In this document: positions 54,982 through 63,268 of the stretch, piece by piece
Numbering within the stretch: position 1 is the stretch's first letter
How the letters are laid out: every line of letters begins with the position of its first letter
DNA from: Bryobacter sp.
GTDB lineage: Bacteria; Acidobacteriota; Terriglobia; Bryobacterales; Bryobacteraceae
DNA: 64,000 nucleotides
Assembly: GCA_022843625.1 (NCBI GenBank)
Contig: JALHNH010000028.1
Coordinates: forward strand, 1 to 64,000
Reading direction: 5' to 3'
Notes under the pieces: generated by a model
Seen by the model: only the letters and a program-made list of their open reading frames with translations
Database searches by the model: none
Told to the model about the DNA's origin: nothing
Program-made: the position numbers and the translations under genes

Positions 54982-56327
54982 ACCGCGTAGTTCGCAATAT
55001 GGCCTTGCAGCCGAAATCCAGAAGACACTTCCTCCGCGCCGCCGGCGTTTCACTGGCACTCCCGTGGATGGAGTCGATGCCCTTGTTTGCCGCCGAAAAA
55101 GCACCAAACAAGCCGCCCGTCCGCATGGCCACCATCTACTTCTCAAACGGCGTAGAGCCCATCCATTGGTGGGCCAAAGGCCAGGGCAAGTCAATGGAAC
55201 TCGGGCCCTGTCTTGAAGCCATGAATCCCCACCGCGGTGAGTTCAGCTTCATCCGCGGCCTCTACAACCATCAAGCCTTCAAGTCCACCAGCCCGCACCT
55301 CGGCCGCATGCCCAACGTCCTCTCCGGCGCCTGGGTTAGCCTTGACCCGAGCGACATCCGCGTGGGCACCACCTTCGATCAGGTCCTCGCCCGTCAAATC
55401 GGTGGCCAAACCTCGGTACCCAGTCTTGTACTCGGCGTCGAACCCAACGAGCTCCGCCTCGAAGACGGCCTCTCGATGATCTACGGTTCGTCCCTTTCCT
55501 GGACCTCACCAGTAAAGCCAGCCACCAAAGAAATCTACCCGGCCCGCGCCTTCGACCTGCTCGTCGGCGACGGTACCGGCCGCAAGATCGACCGCAGCAT
55601 CCTTGACGCCGTCCTCAAAGAAGCCCACGACGTCCAACCCCGCATCAGCCGTGGCGACCGCGTCAAGCTCGACGAATACCTGGAATCGATCCGCGACATC
55701 GAGAAGCGCATTGAACGCGCCAGCCGCGAAGAACGCATCGAAGGTTGGCGGCCCACCATCAGCAAGCCAAACATGCCCCGCCCTGCGGACGAGATCCCCC
55801 AGCACGTTCCAGATCACATGAAGCTCATGCTCGACCTCGTCGTCCTCGGCTTCCAAATGGACAAAACCCGCATCGCTACCCTGATGCTCAACAATGACCT
55901 CTCGCAGATGAACTTCAAGTTCCTCGAAGGCGTCAAAGGGGCCCTCCACCTCGACCTCACCCACAACGGCAAGGCTGCCCTGGCCGAAGCCATGTACCTC
56001 AAGACCAACCAGTTCCACATCCAGCAGTTCGCCTACCTCGTAGACCGTATGAAGAAGATCGACGAGGGCGGGCAGTCCTTGCTCGACAACTCAATGATCA
56101 TGCTTTGCTCGAATCTCTTCGACGGAGACACTCACAGCGCAGACCAGATGCCGATCCTCCTCGCAGGCAAGGCCGGTGGCAGCCTCGAGACCGGTCGCAA
56201 CCTGGACTACACCGACAAAGGCGACGACAACCGCCGCGCCTGCAGCCTCTACCTGTCCATGATGGACCGCATGGGCGTCAAGCTGGATCGCTTCGGCGAC
56301 TCCGACAAACGATTAACGAATCTTTAG
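54978..56327 (+). CDS. DUF1552 Tat-exported protein
   Basis: 449 residues with the Tat leader [25 protein letters not shown]1552 pattern: [81 protein letters not shown] and [22 protein letters not shown]. It belongs to the same broad alkaline-phosphatase-like fold group as DUF1501, and is the standard partner of DUF1592/1588 proteins. Four-base overlap (ATGA) with its partner. Role in envelope chemistry unknown. Confidence 0.92.
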   Translation: MNRVVRNMALQPKSRRHFLRAAGVSLALPWMESMPLFAAEKAPNKPPVRMATIYFSNGVEPIHWWAKGQGKSMELGPCLEAMNPHRGEFSFIRGLYNHQAFKSTSPHLGRMPNVLSGAWVSLDPSDIRVGTTFDQVLARQIGGQTSVPSLVLGVEPNELRLEDGLSMIYGSSLSWTSPVKPATKEIYPARAFDLLVGDGTGRKIDRSILDAVLKEAHDVQPRISRGDRVKLDEYLESIRDIEKRIERASREERIEGWRPTISKPNMPRPADEIPQHVPDHMKLMLDLVVLGFQMDKTRIATLMLNNDLSQMNFKFLEGVKGALHLDLTHNGKAALAEAMYLKTNQFHIQQFAYLVDRMKKIDEGGQSLLDNSMIMLCSNLFDGDTHSADQMPILLAGKAGGSLETGRNLDYTDKGDDNRRACSLYLSMMDRMGVKLDRFGDSDKRLTNL

Positions 56328-56334
56328 GATTTCG

Positions 56335-56363
56335 TTGATTTTCAAGAATTAATGCAATATTGA
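56335..56363 (+). promoter_or_regulatory. Weak candidate promoter for kinase gene
   Basis: TTGATT and TATTGA are separated by exactly 17 bases and lie just after the DUF1552 stop, about 100 bases before the kinase ATG. Matches to the sigma-70 consensus are partial (4/6 and 3/6). Confidence 0.25.
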
Positions 56364-56462
56364 TCTGCCAGCGGCCATTTCGTCGCGTATATGTTAGTAC
56401 CCGCTAAGTTCAGTGCAACTTCCTGAACCCTGCGGAATCTAAACTCACATTGGAGATTTGGC

Positions 56463-58100
56463 ATGGAGATCATTAGAGGAAATCAGACCACCGGCGATAG
56501 TGCCAGTCCGATTTCCAGTCACCTGCCACCTGCTCTCCTCGAAAAAGCAGCAGATCGTCTCTGCTGGATCACTATCCTCTGCGCCGTATCTACCGTAGTC
56601 TTTTTCGGCCTCGAGCAATTGCTGCAGCCAGAACTGCACGCAATGGCCAATCTGCCAGCCATCCGTCTCTGCCTCCTCGGCATATTCTTCATGGCCGCAG
56701 CCTTCTTCGCCGTCCAGAGAAACGGTTGGGTAAAAAAGCAAACGCTCCTCGATCTCGGTATCGTCTTCCAGGTTTACGTAGCTTTCGCCATCTCGATGAT
56801 GGAAACTTCTCTGCCCTGGAAAGACGACGTCGTCATGGGCCATTCTGCCGTCGCGATCTGGCTTTCGATCTGTGGCTTGGTTCTCCCAAATTCGCCGCTC
56901 AAGGCGGGGGTCGCTGCACTGCTCTCAGCCGCAAGCTGGCCTGCAGCTTACTTCTTCAACCTCTATCTCTACAACCTCGATCCATTGCCCTTCAACCGCT
57001 TCGCAGTTTGGATTTTCCCCAACTTCGTCATGGCCATCTGGATGTTCATCCTCAACAAGCGCATGTTCCAGATGCAGCTCAAAGAAGTCAAAGCCGAAGA
57101 ACTCGGCAGCTACCAGCTCGACTATTTGATTGGCAAGGGCGGCATGGGCGAAGTCTGGCGTGCCCGCCACAAAATGCTGGCCCGCGATGCCGCCATCAAG
57201 TTGATCCGGGCCGATGTCCTTGCCGGGGTAAACGCCCGTCAGGAAAACGTGATGCGCAAGCGCTTCGAGCGCGAAGCACGCGCCACCGCCAGCCTCCGCT
57301 CGCCCCACACAGTAGCGTTGTTTGACTTCGGCCGCACCAAAGACCACACCTTCTACTACGTCATGGAATTGCTCGACGGCATCGACCTCCAGTCCATGGT
57401 CGAACGCTATGGGCCTCTTCATCCTGGCCGGGTCATCAATATCCTCATCCAGATAGCAGAGAGCCTGGAGGAAGCGCACCGTGCGGGCCTCGTTCACCGC
57501 GACATTAAGCCGCGCAACCTCATCCTCGCCAAAATGGGCATGCAGTACGACTTCACAAAGGTACTGGATTTCGGCCTCGTCAAAACCAATGTGGTGCAGG
57601 ATGCCTCGATAATGACCCTCGACGGCGTCGCCACCGGCACACCCGCTTACCTTCCGCCCGAGATCGCACTCGGTGAATCCAAAATCGACGGCCGCGCAGA
57701 CCTCTACAGCCTCGGCTGCGTGGCTCACTACCTCTTGACGGGCCAACTCGTCTTTGCCGAATCCACGCCTACCGCCCTCGCTCTTGCGCACGTTCAAAAA
57801 CCAGTCGTGCCGCTCAGCGAACGCACAGAGCTTCCGATTCCACCGGCCCTCGAAATGATCGTTATGCAGCTCCTCGAAAAGAAGCCCGAGAACAGACCCA
57901 GGAGCGCCCAGGAATTGCAGCGCCGCCTCAGGGCAATCGCCCCCGAAGTCCAGGCTTTCACTCAGGAAGATGCCTCGGCCTGGTGGCATACAAATTTGCC
58001 CGAGACTGCAGCCCGCGTCCAACCAAAGCTTGAGGAAGCAACTCCCACCAATGCTGATCTCAAAGCCATCTTCTCGGAAGGAAACGGCGTTCGCGCTTAG
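56463..58100 (+). CDS. Ser/Thr protein kinase with N-terminal membrane domain
   Basis: 545 residues. Six predicted helices fill about 34-198, with short loops, followed by the kinase: GKGGMGEVW 224-232, AIKLIRA 244-250, HRDIKPRN 345-352, DFGLVK 369-374, GTPAYLPPE, and a C-terminal tail. Most Hanks kinases here put the helix after the kinase, so this reversed layout is notable; the membrane part resembles a sensor domain more than a transporter. TTGGAG lies nine bases before the ATG. It precedes the Npt-like gene. Confidence 0.88.
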   Translation: MEIIRGNQTTGDSASPISSHLPPALLEKAADRLCWITILCAVSTVVFFGLEQLLQPELHAMANLPAIRLCLLGIFFMAAAFFAVQRNGWVKKQTLLDLGIVFQVYVAFAISMMETSLPWKDDVVMGHSAVAIWLSICGLVLPNSPLKAGVAALLSAASWPAAYFFNLYLYNLDPLPFNRFAVWIFPNFVMAIWMFILNKRMFQMQLKEVKAEELGSYQLDYLIGKGGMGEVWRARHKMLARDAAIKLIRADVLAGVNARQENVMRKRFEREARATASLRSPHTVALFDFGRTKDHTFYYVMELLDGIDLQSMVERYGPLHPGRVINILIQIAESLEEAHRAGLVHRDIKPRNLILAKMGMQYDFTKVLDFGLVKTNVVQDASIMTLDGVATGTPAYLPPEIALGESKIDGRADLYSLGCVAHYLLTGQLVFAESTPTALALAHVQKPVVPLSERTELPIPPALEMIVMQLLEKKPENRPRSAQELQRRLRAIAPEVQAFTQEDASAWWHTNLPETAARVQPKLEEATPTNADLKAIFSEGNGVRA

Positions 58101-58134
58101 CTTCGTGTACTGTTTTCAGTCACAATCTTAAGAA

Positions 58135-60363
58135 GTGCCCATTTCCAGATCAGACGCCTCCGAACTCAACCGCCTTACCCTCCTGGCGATGGTTTCAGCA
58201 GGACTCCTGATCGGCTGCCAGGTTGCCGCAAAGGCGGCGCGCGACGGGCTCTTTCTCTCACGCTTCCCGATTACCGATCTCCCAAGCGTTGTAGCCGCAG
58301 CAGCAGTCCTTTCTATTCTCCTCGGCTTGCTCTTCTCAAAACTGCTAACCCGATACAGCCCTGCCCGTGTAGTGCCCTTCGCTGTGTTGCTTTCCAGCCT
58401 GCTTCACATCGGAGAATACTTCGCACTGGATTTCGACCGCAGCTCCGTTGTCACATTTACCTACCTGCACATCGTTGGCTTCGGTGCGATCCTCCTCAGT
58501 GGGTTTTGGTCCGTAGCCAATGAAGCTTTTGATCCGCGCGAGGCCAAAATCCGTTTTGGAAGGATTGCCGGCGCCGGCACAGGTGGTGGAATTCTTGGTG
58601 GCGTTCTCGCAGAACGTACTGTTTATCTCTTCAACACCGAGAGTATTCTCCTGCTTCTGGCTGGCCTCCAGTTGATTGCATTTCCTCTGCTCATGATCAT
58701 GCGCGGCCATTCTCAGGCCAGCGCTGGTTCTGCGGCCAAAGACCCTGGCTTTACGGCCGCTCGCGCTGCCTTCGCCCGTGCACCCTTCCTCATCTCTTTG
58801 GCAGTCCTGGTCTTGCTCGGCACCACCAGCGCCGCCCTCCTCGACTATCTGTTCAAGAGTGGGGCAGCACAAACTTTCGCCAAAGGCCCTGAACTCACCC
58901 GTTACTTCGCCATTTTCTACACCGGTGCACAGATGCTCACCTTTCTCGTTCAGAGCATTCTCACCCCGATCGCGCTCAACAAACTGGGCCTCGGTAGAAC
59001 CGTCATGACCCTCGGTCTTGCCATCATCGGTGGCGCTGGGGCAGCCCTCGCTGTCCCCGCATTTGGCATGGCTGCCAGTGTCCGCGCACTCGAACTGATC
59101 TTGCGCGGGTCCTTCTTCCGGTCAGGCTATGAGCTCTTCTTCACACCGATACCACCCGCAGACAAGCGTGCCGTCAAGACTGTAATCGATGTCGGTTGCG
59201 ATCGTTTTGGCGATGCTGTCGGAGCCGGTGTCTTGCAATTGCTGCTTCTGATGGGCCCCATGTATGCCCGCGTGGAAATCCTGCTGGTCACCATTGGCCT
59301 CGCTGCCATTAGCGTCTGGATCACCAAACGCATGGACCGCGCCTATGTACAGGTTCTCGAACGTGGACTCCTCAATCGTGCCATCGAACTCGACCTCGAT
59401 GACGTCCACGACTCAACAACCATGTCCGCCGTGATGGCAACAACCAGCCTCCAAACCGTGTCCCCGCCTCCAGCGCCCAAACCCGTCCTGCCTGCGCCAC
59501 AACTCGCCGCAGACCCCGTTCTCAGCCAGCTCTTCAGGCTTCGTTCGGCAGATGTCTCTCAAGTTCGTACCGCCCTGGATTCTGTCGACGCAACCGAAGC
59601 TCTTTTCACGGCTCAGATCATCCGTTTGCTCGCCTGGGATGAAGTAGCGGCTCTAGCCCGCGTGGCCTTGATGAAGGCCGGAAGCGGCATTACGGGCCAG
59701 CTTGCCGACGTGATGCTCGATGAACACCAGGACTTTGCCGTACGCCGCAGAATTCCCCGCATCCTCGCCCGCTGCGCATCTCAACGTGCCTTCGACAGTC
59801 TCTTCGAGGCTCAGGCAGATCCTCGCTTTGAGCTTCGCTTTCAAGCTTCCCGTGCCCTCGATTACCTCCACCAGAGTCACCCCATACTTGAAGTGCGAGA
59901 ACGCGATGTTCTATCCCTCGTCTCCAAAGAGCTCTCGGTTTCCAAACCCATTTGGGAAGGTCGCAAGTTGCTAGACAACAGAGATGCCTCAGACAGTGGC
60001 TTCACTTTTCTCGACGACGTACTCCGCGACAGAGCCAACCAGAGCCTCGAACACGTCTTCAGCCTTTTGTCCTTGGTCTTGCCCCGCGAACCCCTCAAAG
60101 TAGCCTTCCGCGCACTCCACTCAGAAGACCGCCAGCTCTCCGGCCTAGGCTTCGAGTATCTGGCCAGCACGCTTCCAGAAGCGGTGTTCAAGCAACTCAC
60201 TCAGTTGCTCGAATCAGCCCCTGTATCCGCACAGCGAACCCAACAGGAAATCCTCGATCACCTGATGCTCGAGTCCGGCAACAGCCTCTTGCTTGAGATC
60301 AAAAAGAAAGCCGCCGATGCTCTTTCTCCAGACGCGATGCAATCCACAACCAGACCAGAGTGA
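58135..60363 (+). CDS. Npt/Tlc-like membrane transporter with HEAT-like C-terminal domain
   Basis: 742 residues from a GTG start. Twelve or so helices cover 15-400 (AKAARDGLFLSRFPITDLPSVVAAAAVLSI, GFWSVANEAFDPREAKIRFGRIAGAGTGGGILGGVLAE, FFRSGYELFFTPIPPADKRAVKTVIDVGCDRFGDAVGAG), matching the MFS-like branch near the ATP/ADP (Npt1/Tlc) carriers. A soluble tail of about 280 residues with helical repeats (VRRRIPRILARCASQRAFDSLFEAQADPRFELRFQASRALDYL) looks HEAT-like. Nucleotide exchange is only inferred. It overlaps the convergent homologue by 65 bp. Confidence 0.75.
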   Translation: MPISRSDASELNRLTLLAMVSAGLLIGCQVAAKAARDGLFLSRFPITDLPSVVAAAAVLSILLGLLFSKLLTRYSPARVVPFAVLLSSLLHIGEYFALDFDRSSVVTFTYLHIVGFGAILLSGFWSVANEAFDPREAKIRFGRIAGAGTGGGILGGVLAERTVYLFNTESILLLLAGLQLIAFPLLMIMRGHSQASAGSAAKDPGFTAARAAFARAPFLISLAVLVLLGTTSAALLDYLFKSGAAQTFAKGPELTRYFAIFYTGAQMLTFLVQSILTPIALNKLGLGRTVMTLGLAIIGGAGAALAVPAFGMAASVRALELILRGSFFRSGYELFFTPIPPADKRAVKTVIDVGCDRFGDAVGAGVLQLLLLMGPMYARVEILLVTIGLAAISVWITKRMDRAYVQVLERGLLNRAIELDLDDVHDSTTMSAVMATTSLQTVSPPPAPKPVLPAPQLAADPVLSQLFRLRSADVSQVRTALDSVDATEALFTAQIIRLLAWDEVAALARVALMKAGSGITGQLADVMLDEHQDFAVRRRIPRILARCASQRAFDSLFEAQADPRFELRFQASRALDYLHQSHPILEVRERDVLSLVSKELSVSKPIWEGRKLLDNRDASDSGFTFLDDVLRDRANQSLEHVFSLLSLVLPREPLKVAFRALHSEDRQLSGLGFEYLASTLPEAVFKQLTQLLESAPVSAQRTQQEILDHLMLESGNSLLLEIKKKAADALSPDAMQSTTRPE

Positions 60364-61672
60364 AGAATACGTTTAGCCAGGCGAAGCCAGCCGTCGCCAT
60401 TTGCAACTCCGCCCCGAGCTTGACTATACCTGCCTGAATCACATCGCCGCCTCGCATGAAGAACGTATCGATAGCTGCCTTGGCCTTATACTTCGCCTCC
60501 CGTGAGGTCGGCAGAAACAGCGCTTGCCTCAACGTGTTTTGAATCGAATAATCCGTCGAGTTCTCCAGCGTCTTGGCCACCCGAACCACTGCAAGCAGCG
60601 GCACAAAAGCAAGCACCGAATAGCTCACCAGCGCAATTACAGGCAACACATACAACGCACCGCGAACCCCGATGTACTGAAAGAGCCGGGACACCGCAAA
60701 GGTCTGCAGCAGAAAGCCCAGCAAATTCACTCCAGCGAAGAACGATCCATAGAAGGCCCCTACATACTGCTTCTGCGCCGCGATATCGGTGGGAAACAAC
60801 GTCTTCGCCTCGGCACTCACTACAGACCCCAGCAAGAACTCCCCACTTGAATTCACGATATTCAACAACACCGTCAGAATCGCGATCCATGTGAGGTAAC
60901 GGCTTTTGAAAACCAGCGAAAAGCCACCTTCGTCACCCAGCTTCTGATCCGCCAATACTGCCATCTCGGGGATACTCTCTTTGGTTTGGATCCGGTTCAC
61001 CGTCACCATGATTCCGACACAAACCACCAGGATCGCCGCAGCAATCAACTGCAACTGATAAGGGCTAAGGTTCAGACGCTTTACCATCTCAGAGGCAGCC
61101 TGCGCCCCAAGCCAGGCTCCGAGCGATGCGCCAATTCCAATCATCGCGAAGAGACGTTTGCCCTGTGGCTCGGTGTAAATATCATTTGCGAACGCCCAAA
61201 ACTGCGAAATGATAAAGACATTGAAGATCCCCACCCAGATGTAGAACACCACACCCTCTTTGGCCCCGGCGACTCCAAACACGTAGAAAAGCACCAGGTT
61301 CACTGCAAAGAAAAGTCCCAGTCCAGCCACCAGCTTGATGCGATTCACCTTTGAGCCCACATAGCCATAAAGAGGCACGATCACCATAAGCAATGCCGCC
61401 TGTCCGGCAGAAGAGTACGCCTTGATATAGGCACCACCCTCGGTCAATATCAGCGCCTCGCGTACGGTCTTGAGAAGGTAATAGGCAAAGAGCAGCAGAA
61501 ATACGTTTACCGTCATCAGCAGTACGCCCGGGCCTTCCCCGGCCCGTACGTCAGCGAAAAACGATAGAAACTTCTCTAGGGGGCCTTTCGGCTTTTCACC
61601 AATAACCTGAAAGCTCGGAAAGCTCTGCAAGCTACGAATTTCGGGGCGTGATTGATACTCGGGACGTTCCAC
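60299..61672 (-). CDS. Npt/Tlc-like membrane transporter, short form
   Basis: 457 residues, about 12 helices: VFLLLFAYYLLKTVREALILTEGGAYIKAYSSAGQAALLMVIVPLYGYVGSKV, FWAFANDIYTEPQGKRLFAMIGIGASLGAWLGAQ, LENSTDYSIQNTLRQALFLPTSREAKYKAKAAIDTFFMRGGDVIQAG. The same AKxxID(T/V)...RxGD signature occurs in the neighbouring transporter, so the two are related. GTG start with AAAAGGAGAGCTC in front. Eleven bases after the kinase-like gene stop, on the same strand. Substrate unknown; ATP/ADP exchange is one possibility. Confidence 0.82.
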   Translation of the reverse strand: MERPEYQSRPEIRSLQSFPSFQVIGEKPKGPLEKFLSFFADVRAGEGPGVLLMTVNVFLLLFAYYLLKTVREALILTEGGAYIKAYSSAGQAALLMVIVPLYGYVGSKVNRIKLVAGLGLFFAVNLVLFYVFGVAGAKEGVVFYIWVGIFNVFIISQFWAFANDIYTEPQGKRLFAMIGIGASLGAWLGAQAASEMVKRLNLSPYQLQLIAAAILVVCVGIMVTVNRIQTKESIPEMAVLADQKLGDEGGFSLVFKSRYLTWIAILTVLLNIVNSSGEFLLGSVVSAEAKTLFPTDIAAQKQYVGAFYGSFFAGVNLLGFLLQTFAVSRLFQYIGVRGALYVLPVIALVSYSVLAFVPLLAVVRVAKTLENSTDYSIQNTLRQALFLPTSREAKYKAKAAIDTFFMRGGDVIQAGIVKLGAELQMATAGFAWLNVFFTLVWLWIASRLEKEHRRLSF

Positions 61673-61683
61673 GAGCTCTCCTT

Positions 61684-63258
61684 TTACCAGGTCCGGTCAA
61701 TACCAACGACGGTTTGTCCTCGCAGAAACACATCGATGGTCTGCTTCGGGTTTTTCGTATTGGTGATGGTCACGCCATGATACCCCTCTGGGACCTTGCC
61801 CGGGGAACGGCTCGTTTGTCCAGCCAGTGGGGTCTTCCTCCCGGAATCATTGTCGAATTGAAACCACTGCAGAGATACGGTTGCCTCAGGTTGGTATCCA
61901 AACTTCGCCCCGAGATCCACCCACTTCAGTTCACCACCTCGCACCTCAAACTGGTCCAGGGGCAGAACCTTGGCAAAATATGCCTTCCCAATCTTGTTGC
62001 GCCGTTCCACCAGACACTTGAGCAGCCAGTCGGCCGCCTTCGGGTCACTCAGCTCCCCAACCGATATCAGTACACGCAGATCCTCATCGGTAAAGGCAGT
62101 CACCAGTTTCGCACCCCAAAATTCGTCGTCCGGCAACCGGTTCAGAAACGCGGAGTTGGGATACTCCGGTACCCATTTCTCAGGATCGAAAGTCTGATAC
62201 TCAAACCTTCCCACACTCGGCAAATCTGGATACTTCGAGAAAGCCCAATAGGGCGGCACCAGTCCCAGCGTAAACAGTTGCTTTGCCGAATCCTTCCACG
62301 TGAAGAAGTAACTACCGCTTCTGGCGCTATTCGCTACCTCGGTGCCACTGCCCAATGTCGATCCGAAGTCGAGCATGTAGTGCTTGATGTATTGCCTGTC
62401 TCCATCTTTGTAGAGGATATCGAGATTATTGATTGCTCGGGAATCGTCATGGTCGAGCCAGGCATCCACTACATGCAGCGCCCTCACATCACGGCGATGC
62501 TCATGAGGAACAATATCGTTCGGGTCGTCTGTGCGCGTACCGTAGTATCGAGGCGGGCCGATCGGCTTACCTGGTAAAGCAAGTGAAGCGGTTGCCCGGT
62601 ATTTGCCATCCTTGCTCTTGGGCACCCTGGAGAAAAGGAGCATCAGGTCCTCTCGAGTCATCTGCCGGGGTACGCCTTTTCTACCCGGCACCGTCACCTC
62701 AGGCCCAATCACCAACTGATCTGGGGTCAAGTGAACCAGGTCGTTCTCGGGCACGTGATAGCCGATGGCGTAAAAAATCCGCGAAACCACAGCATCTGCA
62801 GTAGAAGCCATTTCCGGATGCTCCAGCGGATCAAACTTGATGAAATACAATCGGTTCTTCGCGTCGCGGATCGTAAACCCGGGCGTGACACCCTCGGTTT
62901 TGGCACCAATGATCGTCCACTTGCCATCGAGCGAAGGCTGATTGGTGTTGCCTGGCCCGCGCCTCAGTTCCTCCGCGCTCATGCGCTTGTAATAGTGCCG
63001 GCGCTCCCACCAGGAGCTGTCCATCGGCTCACCCAGCGTGTTCACGGCTTTGCCTCGAATCTTCGGGCCATTTTCTGGTTGTCGCTCCCCGAGTTTGCCA
63101 AACTGATTCGAAAACAGATCAAAGGCATCGCTCAATTTACGAGTAGCGGCTTCCTTTACGTACATGGGTTTGGGCTCGACCAGAAGAGGATCGTCGCCGT
63201 AAAACTTCTTGCTCAAAGCAACGCCGGAGAGTGTGATCAACAAAAGGGCTTTTTTCAT
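61684..63258 (-). CDS. Secreted atypical kinase-like protein (HipA/Fam20/CotH-like motifs)
   Basis: 524 residues with a signal peptide (MKKALLLITLSGVALS); the ATG at 63258 is chosen ten bases after the upstream stop. Motifs consistent with an atypical kinase fold: FTIRDAKNRLYFIKFDP with K141; AWLDHDDSRAINNLDILY with D269, N277 and N278; HYMLDFGSTLGSG with D297. Spacing of the D..N and DFG elements resembles HipA, Fam20 and CotH kinases. No clear secreted-kinase family name can be given. It is coupled to the Omp85-like gene upstream and the Npt-like gene downstream. Confidence 0.6.
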   Translation of the reverse strand: MKKALLLITLSGVALSKKFYGDDPLLVEPKPMYVKEAATRKLSDAFDLFSNQFGKLGERQPENGPKIRGKAVNTLGEPMDSSWWERRHYYKRMSAEELRRGPGNTNQPSLDGKWTIIGAKTEGVTPGFTIRDAKNRLYFIKFDPLEHPEMASTADAVVSRIFYAIGYHVPENDLVHLTPDQLVIGPEVTVPGRKGVPRQMTREDLMLLFSRVPKSKDGKYRATASLALPGKPIGPPRYYGTRTDDPNDIVPHEHRRDVRALHVVDAWLDHDDSRAINNLDILYKDGDRQYIKHYMLDFGSTLGSGTEVANSARSGSYFFTWKDSAKQLFTLGLVPPYWAFSKYPDLPSVGRFEYQTFDPEKWVPEYPNSAFLNRLPDDEFWGAKLVTAFTDEDLRVLISVGELSDPKAADWLLKCLVERRNKIGKAYFAKVLPLDQFEVRGGELKWVDLGAKFGYQPEATVSLQWFQFDNDSGRKTPLAGQTSRSPGKVPEGYHGVTITNTKNPKQTIDVFLRGQTVVGIDRTW

Positions 63259-63268
63259 GTCATTTCTC

